Assembly (NCBI RefSeq): GCF_037975245.1
Contig: NC_092563.1
Location: 16,242,594-16,306,593, forward strand
Reading direction: 5' to 3'
DNA from: Apostichopus japonicus
Taxonomy: Eukaryota > Echinodermata > Holothuroidea > Aspidochirotida > Stichopodidae
DNA length: 64,000 bases
Part shown: positions 52,211 through 63,090 of the stretch, one piece after another
How positions within the stretch are numbered: the first letter of the stretch is position 1
Layout of the letters: each line of letters starts with the position of its first letter
Made by a program: the position numbers and the translations under genes
The notes under the pieces: model-generated
The model's input: only the letters and a program-made list of their open reading frames with translations
What the model was told of the DNA's origin: nothing
The model's database searches: none

Positions 52211-52620
52211 ACCTTGAAACTTGTCTATCAGCTCTTCAACCCCCCATTTTTGTAGGATTTCTTCGATAGGCCTGCCAATCTTCTATATTTTCATCTACAC
52301 TCGTCATCTACACTGTATGTATGAGCTATGCGATGATACGTAACGTACGGTGTTTGTCCATGCAAACACACACAAATGTATAGGCAAAACGTTCATTTTT
52401 TCGTCGCAGATGTGCGCGTCGCACAAGTACCAGTGACTTTCGATTTGGCGGGACGCTTACCAAATGTTGGGTATATTTCATTCACTTTGCACAGCGGTTT
52501 ACTAAATTCTGTTTTACTATAAGTTTGTCAACACATAGAGCAGGGATTTTGACCAATATTGTTAAAGAATTCCCCAACCGAGCACTTGCCCAGAAAATAT
52601 TACCCATCTTTTTTAGAGTG

Positions 52621-52760
52621 CAGGAACTCGCGAAGAAGCCTCATTGGCTTATCAAAGCCGCAAGCTGACCTAGTATCAACTTATTCTCTTCTATACTTAG
52701 CTCTGTCAACCGGACATAGAGCACTCTGTGCCAAGATAGATGCCAACCAACCAAACGTAT
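52621..52760 (-). mobile_element. SINE interrupted by the TIR element
   Basis: CAGGAACTCGCGAAGAAGCC and TCATTGGCTTAT continue the SINE tail that ends at 45080 (GATCCTCCTGCAAGCA). The intact arrangement is seen at 6120-6190. This fixes the TIR element's borders. Confidence 0.75.
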
Positions 52761-52934
52761 ATTTGAAAGTTTTTCACTGTTCCTGATTTTCCAACTATAT
52801 ATATATATATTTATATATATATATATATATATATATACAGTATATATTTGTATGTACATATATATATATATATATATATACGATTTTCATTTATATATAT
52901 ATTCATTTGCCTTTGTCGTTTACATCCACTGCAT

Positions 52935-53205
52935 TAACATAAAGTCTGTTCAAAGTATATCTCTTTCGAGATCCGGCTTTAGGAATCACAAATGATTTCG
53001 AGTTGGTCGGCATCTTGTTTGATCTCTAGAGTAAGGCAAAATGTGTCACCAAAAACAGAACTAGTATTGTTCGATACAGGTGACAAACGCCTACAGTGGA
53101 ATTACGACCTTCCTTACCGGTTTCGAACCTCTGGACATACAATCAGCGTCCATAGCTTAGTGGTTAGGGTGTACGCGTACAGAGCGAGAGGCCTGTGGTT
53201 ATATA
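52935..53205 (+). mobile_element. tRNA-like SINE copy flanked by TA repeats
   Basis: The same family as 47252-47500. Near the end it has GTCCATAGCTTAGTGGTTAG and GAGCGAGAGGCCTGTGGTT, a tRNA-like A-box and partial B-box. On the minus strand, GGTTCGAAACCGGTAAGG may be a decayed hammerhead. Long TA microsatellites lie on both sides (52797-52880 and 53200-53290). Confidence 0.55.
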
Positions 53206-53250
53206 TATATAATATGTATTGATATATATTTACATATATAAAATATGTAT

Positions 53251-53288
<38 letters not shown>

Positions 53289-53347
53289 ATATATTTTATA
53301 GATATATCGGTAAATGTAGTTATTAGTTCCTTCTAGTTAACTTCAAG

Positions 53348-56300
53348 TTAATGACAGTTAAGGGCATTGATGAATTGTTCATAAACTTCACCTACAAGAC
53401 ACAACAAAAGAAAAAAAGAGAATTTCAGCAAACCTGGGATAGGGGTTAAATCTAATTGCAGGACAACATTAAAGAAGCAGAACTCGGCTCCTCCAGTAAG
53501 TCTGTTGAACACATAGGTGACTGGTGTAGTCCCAATGATGAACTCATCTCCAGGAGAATGGCTTTGAAACAAGACAGTGCCACCGGGAAGAGACGGTTCC
53601 ACCCAGATGATTGGTTGGGTATTCAGGAATACCAGTTCGGACTCGGGACAGTTTTGCACTCCAGCTACTGGCACTGTAAGTGAAACCATGCAAGAAAATC
53701 AACACAGCTAATTTCTAACTCCATAATGTACATTAGGACAACACATACTTTAATATATACATATATATATATATATTTATATATTTTATATTACCCTGTG
53801 ATTAATATACAGAATTACCAGTGGTATTAACACAGAAAATTCAAACAGCAAATATGCTGGAAAGTGAAACAAGGTTGAGAAATTTCTGTATCAAACTAAA
53901 ACGAAATCAAAAGCATATTTCAAGACTGATGAACAGTTTTGGAAATATTTACAAGATCGTCATGCAGAGTGTAATCTTTCTTTAAGGTTTCCTTTAATAT
54001 TTCCCTGAACCTGATAATTCATGTTGACATTGAGAAACTATGTTTATTAAGTGAAACTCTCTGTTTAAAATGTCACAGAGAAGACCGACGGCGCAACTTA
54101 CATTGATCACACGTCGCTCCAGAGAAACCTCCCGGGCAAGCACAACTAAATCCTGTTACACCACCTAAATTACACACTCCACCATTCTGACAAGGGTTTG
54201 GATTGCAGGCAGTAAACTCTGTGACAAAAAAGGGGGTAAAGGTTGATTTGAGGTTTTATACTTAAAGGCATTGAAGACTCGCCCCAAACCGCGTGCCGTC
54301 ATCTGAAAAAGTAAACTTTCTCTTGGTTGCAAGTGACGTTTTAATATCGCTACAGAATGCAGATAGTAATGAAACGTGATACCTTGTTATCTTTAGCTGG
54401 ACCTAGGCTAAGATGTCCATTGCTGTATCGTTTATACAATTCGGGTGTTTTGACCGCAGCTGTATGTCCTGACTGTACACAAGTGTCTAATTACCGACGG
54501 TAGCAAGCTGTGTGTGTATTTTCTGGGATCGATGGTGGTGTCTTACACTTCTTTTACACCTCATTCGAAACTAGGTCATATTACCGGCATTAGACGTTTC
54601 TTTTTGCGCGAGTCTTCACACCCTTTAATAGGGAATATCATCTTGATACTAAAAATCACTATGTAAAGAAAGGAATACACACATACATAAATATGACAAC
54701 CCTTTGCATTGTACCCAAAGTTCACATTGCTACTAAAGCACGGTCTAATATTAGTCTGATTTACAACTTTTCAACAATGTCAGATTTTGATTTTGACGAT
54801 AAAACTTTCCGTGGGAAAACTAGAATGCTGAGTCAACATTTAAGATAGTTTTGAAAATCGTACAGGAGTGAGTGTTGAGGTCAAACTACATGATCTGTGG
54901 GTCACAGACTAATTACCTTGACCTCTAATCTGTGGACACCTGTTTATGACAAGTGGGTGATGAGAAGCCACTCACGATGAAACATGTGAGAGACGTGTTT
55001 TACTATTGCTTTATGGCAGGAGCGGAGCGTCTATACAGTCAGGGTGGGAGGGGGGGGCGGATGCCCCCCTTGACGGACTCAAATGGACTGCTGGCGCCCA
55101 TTTCAGCTTTTTACCACTTTTTACTTATTGGTGATTATTGACTTTTATACTGTGCTCTCATTTACCTATTATCATTTGTCACATTATCTGCAAATTAGCA
55201 AGGCTCGGAAAGGGTCCTTTCCGGCGATCTAGGGAGTATCTTTACTCAAAAAGTATCTGTACGCTCCATGCCAACCTATGGTGGCGCTCCACTTAGATAG
55301 TGTCGAAAGCGCCCCTACAGACCAATCTCGCCCCCCCCCTCGACCAATACCCCTAGCTCCGCCACAGCTTTACAGTCTCCTAGTGCTTGGAACAGTTTCA
55401 ATATTCTCAATGACCGGCTGATAAGCCTAGTAAAACGCTCTCTCATTATCACTGAAACATCTAAACATTTAACGCTCACCTTGTTCGCAGAGAGTTCCGA
55501 AAAATTGGGACGGACAGGTGCAGGTGAAATCAGTAAAACTGGTTGGGTTGCAGAAGCCACCATTCAGACACGGACCAGAGAAACATGGATTTTGAGCTGG
55601 TTATGAAACGAGCAAGATATAGAATCGTTGGTTTATATTTAATAAGTCACATGGTCTTGAATTACAAGCCGATTGAAATGTATAACCTATGACAACATAA
55701 GAAATGTTCTATTGGTATTAGTTAGACTGTTTTCTTTACTTTTTCACATAGTCAGTTACATATTATTGATAATTTATACGCCATCATGCATGCTATATTC
55801 AGGACTCAGGAGCTAATGTTTAAGTGATCAAGAATTTAAGTCATGAATATTTCCTTTGTAAGTAAACGGAGCAGATACAATGCTTTATGGAGACTAGTCC
55901 CTCCCCCCACCCCCATCGCCTAAAATACCAAACATTCCAGCTGTTTTTTTAACTTTTTTCCATCAAAATGGCAAACTAGAGATATATAAAAATGAATTAT
56001 GTCATGGATTGTACTTCCAGCAATCTATAATGCTGGCGTCACACTGTCCCGAAGTTGACACCAGATGGACACACGATAAAGAAAATGTTCAAATTCAGCT
56101 CTGATCGTAAAAACATCAGGTCATTCGTGAGGGCATCTTAAGCCATCGCATGACCGCCGGTGGAGTTTTTCAGGCTTCGGCAGCAACTTCGTGAGCAGTG
56201 GCAAAATCTTTGGCATGCCAAAAAATTACCGGAAGACCTTGCGAAGGTTCATTTTCGTGTTGAATTCGTGTGTCCATTTTGCCCTTCGTAAGGCCATCGT

Positions 56301-59300
56301 GAGAGCATCTTATCAAATCGTGTCATCTTCATTTTTACTTCGTATGATCATCGGTGCCATCGGGCATTTTCGCCTCACCAAGACAATACGAAGGAAACAA
56401 GAAGCTGCCCGATTGTCTTATGAAGGCAACACGACTACGTGAAGCCCTCGCAATGCCGTCGAGTAACCATCGTATTGTAGTACGATGACATCGAGATGGG
56501 ACCACGGTGTCGGCGAAGACAGCCGAATTTGAGAACCTCAAGCGTTTCCCAGGTGTCATGGTAACGTGGACATATAAAGGCCAGCCTCAGAGCATCTTCC
56601 TCAGTCAGTCCTAAGCAACTTTACAGAGTGGAGGCATGTGTAACTCCCAAAGCTACAATCACAATCACAATTAACCACAATTCAGTTCCTGCAGATTGCA
56701 TACTTTGGTGATGAGACAACCAGGAAAAAGAAAGCAGCAGCATTGCTTGTTTTGATGTACCTCAGAGAACATGATGAGCAACTTTTACAGGCCCAGCACC
56801 TACTCTTACAATAAGATTCACTTTGTCATTTCTTGCTATTTGCCTTTCTTGCATTCGACAATGTACTTATCAATACGTCGTCGTGTATAGCCATCATGTG
56901 GCCTTCGTGTGGCATTCGTGTGTCCTGCAGGTAAACTATACTCATATAGAAATGCACATCTTCGTGTTGCCTTCGTGTGTGGTTCGGGTGCCATCGTGTG
57001 ACCTTCTGTAGGCATCGTACTTGCTTCGGCTGTTGATTGGCTGTTGACCAAGTTCGGGACCATCTTCGTGCGAAATTCAAAATTCCATATTCGTATGGCC
57101 ATCTAGTGTCAACTTCGCGACAGTGTGACGCCTGCATAGCGAGGAACAGTCGACTCGAATTCGTTACTGAAGAGTGCACCTCCCACTGAATAAATCTATT
57201 ATATTTTCAATGTCAATTTATTTGTTCCAGTGTAAATAGACAAATATTTATAAAAATAACGATTTCAATTGCAGTTACTTACCATCTTCACAACGAGGCC
57301 CAGAGAATCCCAGGACACAGTTACAGGTAAAACCACCAGGAGCAGTAGGGTTGACCGAACACACACCATCATTGACACAGGGTTGGTTGGCACAAGGATC
57401 TACACACCGATGAAAAAAATACCAAAAGAAGTATTAAAAAGTTATAATCAATGAAGAATCGCCTTTGAGAAAGATTCAATTAAAATGTGCTGAAGAAAGA
57501 AAAAAAAAACGACAAAAACAAACAGATTTTTTTTAAAATATTTTTTATTCCCTACCACTTCCCTTAATCCTCTTTTTGTCCCTCCACTGCTTTTCTCCTA
57601 CCTCTCCTCTTCCCCTGTTGGTTTCTTTCTTTCTTCTCTCCATCCCTTGTCTACTAATCTCCTTAAATATATCTCTTTGTGTTCACCATGCTCATTAACC
57701 TGTCTGTATTCTGTGCATGTTTTTGCCCCTTCTGTTACTGTTACTTGTCCATTAGCCAAATTTGAAGAAGATCCTGCTAGGATCGAAACGTCAGGCCAAC
57801 TTACTTTTACACCCCCCCCCCCAAAAAAAACCAGAAGAAAAAAGCAGTATAAATTCTCCCATGGTATCAATCACTAATGCATTTGACTAGTCGTACTAGT
57901 AAACTATTAATATTCTTCACTTGGATGAAGCAAAAAACAAAAACAAAACAAAAGCAGTATAAATTCTCCCATGGTATCAATCACTAATGCATTTGACTAG
58001 TCGTACTAGTAAACTATAATATTCTTCACTTGGATGAAGCAAAAAACAAAAACAAAACAAAAGCAGTATAAATTCTCCCATGGTATCAATCACTAATGCA
58101 TTAGACTAGTCGTACTAGTAAACTATTCATATTCTTCACTTGGATGAAGCATGTTTACTTTCAATTCTCTTCTTACCCGGTATATCTACTTCAAAGGCAC
58201 AATCGCTAGAGATCCCTGCTGCGGTCTGACCGAGGTCTACGCAGGTACAGGTGACCTGCTGTATTCCAGTTGTGGTAAATGTGGCAGGTGATGCAGGGTT
58301 GCAGGATGTTGAGACTACATTTCCTACTACAGCACTGGAGCATTGTGGGGATGGCCAGAAGACGATGGTACCCCCGGTCGGCAGATTGAGAATGGACAGG
58401 TTAACCTCCGATGGACATGTCACAGTGGGGGCCACGACTGAGGAGGTTATAAACGAGCGGTCAGTCAAAGTCCCGACAAATATTCTTGCTATTGACATTA
58501 ACCTCTTTATGTTTTACTTGGAGCTATTTTGTGGTGAAGTTTTACAATCGTGCCGTATTCTAACATTTTCATTGCATGTTTTCTGATAATTCACCAGGCT
58601 TACTTTTAATGGCACGTTGTATTGGACCCAAATATGCTAGATATTCAAATATGGTCACCTTCGGTCACAATTCTAAAACTGCATTTTATTACAAGCTTTG
58701 AGGAAATTTTCCTCACTGGTACATTCAGTCATCTTGTGTGTTCCTTAAAAATGACTGGCGAGTTAAGACCTCTAGGAAAGTACTTTTTGAACACTTCTAG
58801 CAATTATAGCATGCTATAAGTTTGGGCCTATACTGACTACCTTTAAACATGTGTATAGGGTTTGCTAAACCTGTGATAAGCTAAGGAACTTGTCACTATA
58901 GGGAGTACTTAGATATGCCCCCTCCCCCATCCCCCCCGCCAGCGTGTCCTTGTTTCCATGTAATGTTTTAAACAGAAAATGGTGTTTAAAAAGAGACATA
59001 GTCAATAATTACTAAGTTACTGCATATTTGTGACCACACTTCATATTTGAATACCTACATACAAAAAGTGATCCCTTTGCTAAAAATTTCCAAATTTAAA
59101 AAAAAAGGGCAAATTTCCCTGCTACAGAGTCCAGTCTATAGACTAAAGTAATAATTAAGTTTTCAAATGGAGGCCTAATCCAAGTGACACTCTCATACAT
59201 ACACCACCTACTAAAAATCAGTGCTGTTACGTTAAAGCAATGATCCAGAAGAACGGCTTCCTGATATGAATTACCGCTGTACCAATCGAGACATCTAGTC

Positions 59301-62119
59301 CTAATTGAAAGCTATACACAGCCGATTAAAATAATTCTACGTTTGGGGTGCACGTCGGATTCCTTGCACACCTTATATTTCATTCATAGGGATCAAAGTC
59401 ACTTGCCATACGAACCAGAAAGCAGCAGGGGACCTAAGGGTCCAAAACTCTGAAATTCTCTTCCTCATCACTTGAAAAATATCACATCTATTGACACTTT
59501 TAAGAAGCATTTGAAAACTTATCTTTTTAGGCTTGAGTATGGGCATTAATCTTATTCGTTGTTTTATTCACATTACTCTGCCCATTTTTATATATATTTA
59601 TATTTTTATGTTCTTTGTTGTGGTTTATATCCCTGTTTTATATCATTTTTTACTTTTATTGCTGTTGTTATTACTTTTAGGTTTTCTTAAGTTTGGTAAT
59701 TTTATATTCCAGGTATTGGTTCTTTTGTACAGTGCTCTTGAGCATGTTTATTTCATGATAACAGCACTTTAATATATGGTATTTATTTAAAATGGATTAT
59801 GAAATGACACAAACATTCTCCTCTTACCTGATTCACAGACCCGTCCAATGAAGCCTTGTTGACAGCCACACGTGAAACCCTCGACGGCAAGTGGATTTAC
59901 CGAGCAGACTCCAAAATTCTGACAGGGTTGATTAGCACAGACATCTATAAGAATGAATTCATTTGAGAAAAGAACAAAACCAAACAGGTAAAAACAGTGA
60001 CAAGACCAAAGCTATAATATGTCATTTGGCTCACAATGTTAAATTTAACCATTTTTGGGGGTAATATAAAAGAATAATATAAATATATATATCTAAACTT
60101 ATTTTTGTATGTCCTGAGCCACCCTTTGATTTTCCTTAATAGTTTAAATGTTTACACAAGAAGTGAAAAGCTTTTGGGAATTGTGTTTTAATTATTCAAG
60201 AAGAGGAGAAAACAAACATTTCTGAAATGAATACGAGAAGTTGTAACTGCGGTAGACAAAGTATAGGTCCCCTATGAAGGGCATGGTCGTTGGTGGTGGG
60301 CATGTCATGGACACCTGCCGTGAGGGGCATTCGCTTTGTCATCGCAATGATGCCTTCGGCATGATGGTGCCCGAAATAGTAGGGACACCCACATCTTCCA
60401 ATCTGCGTCAACCCCTGGCTTGCAGTAAACATAACAACATTAACATACTTAAGAAAACAACAACACAGAAATCATTTCCTAACTATCTTTTAGTATCGAA
60501 AGAAAAGGTGTGAAACGTACCTCGTTCACAAGATTGTCCAGTAAAGCCAGGGCGACAAGCACAGGTGAAACCGGCGTCATTTAACGGATCGGCAGAACAG
60601 GCCCCTCCATTCAGACAAGGTTGACCGCCACAGGGGTCTTTATAAGTCAAAAGGAACAAAACAATTAACAGTAAAATACAAAACATTATCCATCTATTGC
60701 ACAAAATTACTTAGCAGTCTCTTGGTATAAATTTATGTAATTTCTTTCGCCAACATTTTCAGGGTCAAACAGGAAACAACCCAAGTTTTTCTACAATATG
60801 AAATGACCAAATGATATGAGCTATATATACTTCCTGTGAGTGTAATAATGAAGTGACGCAATGTCGTATAAGAAGTACTGTGTCCAGCTACATTAATTAT
60901 ATAGTGTAAAAACAGCAAAATATTTATTTATGTTTGTCTACTTCTTTATCACTACAGAAATCTACTTTAAAAGTCTCTAGCGAGGTATCCATGCCTAGCC
61001 GTATAATCCTTTACTATCAGTCATGTGTTCATGAATCATTAAATTGGTTCATTTCACAAACTTTGCCACCTATTATAAAGGAAGCTGAGTTTTAAAATCT
61101 AAAGGTCAAATCAGAATGCTGACAATTATCAAAGAAATGCCAAATTATCGATCATAAGCACAATCGATTTACGATTGTTACTCAATTTTTGTTTTTTCCA
61201 GCTCAGACAAAGCTGTTGGTTGACAAAAATATGTGACTGAACTGAATATTCAAAGTATCTATTAAACACATTATTTGATTGGTCTACAAAAGATTTGATA
61301 TTCAGCAGCTACTTTTACTTAAATAGTTATAACCATCCCGGTTAGAGCTTGATCATCAAATATATTTTATTTGACGTACTAACATAAAAACAAAATGTTA
61401 ATATTCTTGAAAAAGTAAGATATGAAGCATGAAATATCAAAATTTGAATAATCATTTGATTTGAAAGAGTACTATGTATATTAGACAAATAAAGAGTACT
61501 ATGTATATTAGACTGTCATATTGTATGTGGACTACTACTGCACCATTTAAAATCTAAAAGATTACAAATGTTTGAGAAAATAGACATCAATCTTTGAGGA
61601 AGTGAATTTATAATAGCTAGGTTGGTCTGATATGATCCAAATAACTTTCTTAAATATTACTGAGCAAGTCCATTCGAAAATCGGAAACTCAAAAGAAAAG
61701 CAGCATTCCATTTTAGTGAGGCCCAATAACAAACAAAGCTCAGTGGCGAAACTGGACTTTAAACCGATTAATTGCTGATATTTTACTTTTGAAATATAAT
61801 TTGGTTTTGGGCTTTAGACCATTTTGTGGTTATTGTTGTTTTTGCATCTTTAAGATTCCAATCTTACCTGGTAAATCAATATCAAATGTACAAGATGCAG
61901 AAACCCCTGCGAAACCAAGGTCTGTACAAGTGCAGGTGACAGTTGTCATCACAGATGTTGTCAACGTGAGCGGGGAGGGAGGATCGCAGGTTACGACGAC
62001 AGGATTTCCTGTAGCACTGGTGCATTGTGGGTCCGACCAAAATACGAAATTTTCACCGAATCCAAATGGGAATATGTTGATGTCCCTCTCCTGGGGACAT
62101 GTCACCACCGGTCTTGCTT
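53348..62119 (-). CDS. Modular HYR/EGF extracellular protein, partial
   Basis: Nine exons, all phase 1-1 except the last: HYR 61868-62119; EGF 60521-60637; EGF 59828-59944; HYR 58177-58437; EGF 57283-57399; EGF 55480-55596; EGF 54102-54218; HYR 53434-53673; and a short exon 53348-53391 that ends in TAA after EVYEQFINALNCH. Every EGF exon is 117 bp with six cysteines (for example CxNxPCxNxGxC and FTCxCxxGFxGxxC). The HYR exons carry the TCP start and the central VxW-P motif (VFWSDPQC, VFWPSPQC); the last HYR is more diverged. Such proteins are secreted or membrane-attached adhesion or matrix proteins, common in echinoderms (hyalin- and fibropellin-like). The 5' end with the signal peptide is outside the window. 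The short exon may be an alternative end, since a phase-matched Ig-like exon lies further on at 44079. Confidence 0.88.
54266..54624 (+). mobile_element. TTAA-flanked MITE, copy 4
   Basis: The ends are AGGCATTGAAGACTCGC and GCGCGAGTCTTCACACCCT with TTAA on both sides. It is inserted in the intron between the EGF exons at 54102 and 55480. Confidence 0.8.
55012..55370. mobile_element. hAT-like element remnant
   Basis: Runs from GGCAGGAGCGGAGCG to CCCTAGCTCCGCCAC, with internal CCAACCTATGGTGGCGCTCC in reverse. Related to 17129 and 22457. No target duplication was verified. Confidence 0.5.
56035..57132. mobile_element. 1.1-kb DNA transposon, non-autonomous, Harbinger-like
   Basis: The 34-bp terminal inverted repeats start GGCGTCACACTGTCCCGAAG on the left and GGCGTCACACTGTCGCGAAG on the right (reverse strand), with two mismatches. 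TGC at both flanks may be the 3-bp target duplication. Inside are many short CTTCGTGTG and CATCGT motifs, a TATA-like ACATATAAAGG at 56570 and a short frame with ALLVLMYLREHDEQLLQ near 56745. Assignment to Harbinger is from general resemblance only. Confidence 0.65.
57841..58150. repeat. Three tandem copies of a 107-bp unit
   Basis: Units share AAGCAGTATAAATTCTCCCA, GACTAGTCGTACTAGTAAAC and TTCTTCACTTGGATGAAGCA with few differences. This is a recent duplication beside the HYR exon at 58177. Confidence 0.85.
59330..59800 (+). mobile_element. LINE 3' fragment
   Basis: The plus strand encodes NSLPHHLKNI and FKKHLKTYLF, typical of the C-terminus of non-LTR reverse transcriptases, interrupted by stops. 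A 3' tail with TACAGTGCTCTTGAGCATG follows. It is antisense to the HYR/EGF gene, in the intron before the EGF exon at 59828. Confidence 0.65.
60640..61867. other. Intron of the HYR/EGF gene, nothing recognised
   Basis: AT-rich sequence with a small tandem repeat (AAGAGTACTATGTATATTAG twice near 61470). No exon or element was found. Confidence 0.45.
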
Positions 62120-62319
62120 CTAGAAGTATGAGGAGGAAGATTTCTATCATAAATCAGGACTGTATGCCGATGACAGGCTCTGTTTGTTTAGAACATTTTC
62201 AGTACACTTACAGTCTAGGTACTGAGCAAGAAGTGAAATTAAGCAAGCTGGCAGACGATATCTGTATCCCATATAACCATATACGCTCGCAAACCTAGTG
62301 ATGTGTGTCGCAAGATCAG

Positions 62320-62490
62320 TGGCGTAGCTAGGATTTTTTGAGTGGGTGGCCATGGGGGCTGTTCTTCTTGTGGGAGGGGGGCAGAGGTTACTAAGTGGAG
62401 CGCCACCTTGGTTGGCGAGGAGCGTACAGAGAAAATTTGAGATTTCAGCACCCCCCAGATCGCAGGAGATAGCACCTGTGAGGCAATATA
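62320..62490. mobile_element. hAT-like element fragment
   Basis: Starts CAGTGGCGTAGCTAGG and contains GAGCGCCACCTTGGTTGGCG and CCCCCCAGATCGCAGGAGA. Same family as 22108. The right end is missing. Confidence 0.55.
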
Positions 62491-62910
62491 GCAACCAAAA
62501 AGATGTGCAACTTTGGTGACAGAAATGCAAAAAAAGTTTTTTCTCTTTCATGCTGACTGGCCTTGCCAACTCAGCCAGACTTTTAACTTGAGGGAAGTTG
62601 GCATCATTTGTCGTTTCAAGGTGTCAAGGCCTTTCTCCCAACTCAAACCCCTGTGGGCTACCGGTAGGTTTGCAGGATATGCCCACATGTGGACTTAAGT
62701 AGCATTAGAGGAAGGGGATGGAAGACTAACACGCATAGATGTTTCGGTAATGATCCATAGTGGTTGCTCGGTGCTAATTAGGCCATTTATTGGGTTTCTT
62801 GAGGCAGCTGTCATCAGAATCTGGGTTTTTGTGCCAATCGATGACCGATAACATGTATTGGTATGTAAATTTCTTCTTCATATATCTAGCAAAACAAATG
62901 AGTGGATTTC

Positions 62911-63090
62911 ATTTCATTGGAGTGATCACTTGGTGCACTTCAAATTAAGAGTGAAATTTAACTCTATTGGAGTTAACCCTCACTCCTAATATGAGTGAAT
63001 ATAACTCTATTAGGAGTTAAGATTCACTCCAATGGAGTGGAAATTCACTCTTATACCGCAATGTGCTCAGTGATCGCTCCCATGGAGTGA
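62911..63090. repeat. Imperfect 180-bp palindrome
   Basis: GGAGTGATCACTTGGTGCAC at the left pairs with GTGCTCAGTGATCGCTCC at the right. The inner parts AAGAGTGAA and TTCACTCTT also pair, and AACTCTATTGGAGTT and AACTCTATTAGGAGTT fold locally. Probably a foldback MITE. Confidence 0.65.

Larger units (their letters stand above)
46807..52307 (-). pseudogene. SAMD3-like: SAM-domain gene carried by the TIR element, decayed
   Basis: Six exons were traced: about 52213-52307, 50007-50116, 49360-49529, 48726-48882, 47837-47961 and 46807-47123. Exons 1 and 2 join in phase into a SAM domain (IEEILQKWGVEELIDKFQ, then ENGIDVTAFALLDELSIKEL and GLRLKF). Later exons hold VFMGKTAFYRQKRIKESLG, DFALLYPSRSNKLYQRW, FSLLAIIFRSGRSGKG and AIDVCFKAMYVFDIEYQP. 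Two apparent frameshifts occur, one between the ATG at 52307 and the SAM frame, one near 47045 in the last exon. The join from exon 2 to exon 3 is out of phase, so an exon may be missing. From memory, fish genomes carry many similar loci named SAMD3-like. The function is unknown; it is not a recognised transposase. Confidence 0.65.
45081..52620. mobile_element. 7.54-kb TIR element with SAM and zinc-finger genes
   Basis: The ends are CACTCTAAAAAAGTTGG and CCCATCTTTTTTAGAGTG. Many TTGGGCA, TTACCCA and GCCCAA motifs lie just inside both ends. The flanks rejoin into the SINE tail seen uninterrupted at 6120-6140 (GATCCTCCTGCAAGCAGGAAC), so both borders and the insertion site are defined; the target duplication is 2 or 3 bp (CA or GCA). 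The interior holds a minisatellite (45700-46130), a decayed SAM-domain gene and a zinc-finger ORF, all on the minus strand. No DDE transposase, reverse transcriptase or helicase motif was seen. It lies on the minus-strand path between the HYR exon at 53434 and the Ig-like exon at 44079. Confidence 0.8.

Noticed and set aside
57763-57800. Hammerhead motif in the intron near 57.8 kb
   Set aside because: GAAGAAG with a perfect GATCCT/AGGATC hairpin and GAAACGTC is similar, but the core C is changed and stem I does not pair.
61789-62298. Plus-strand 169-aa ORF
   Set aside because: It is the shadow of the HYR exon 61868-62119 on the minus strand, which has the family motifs and clean splice sites.
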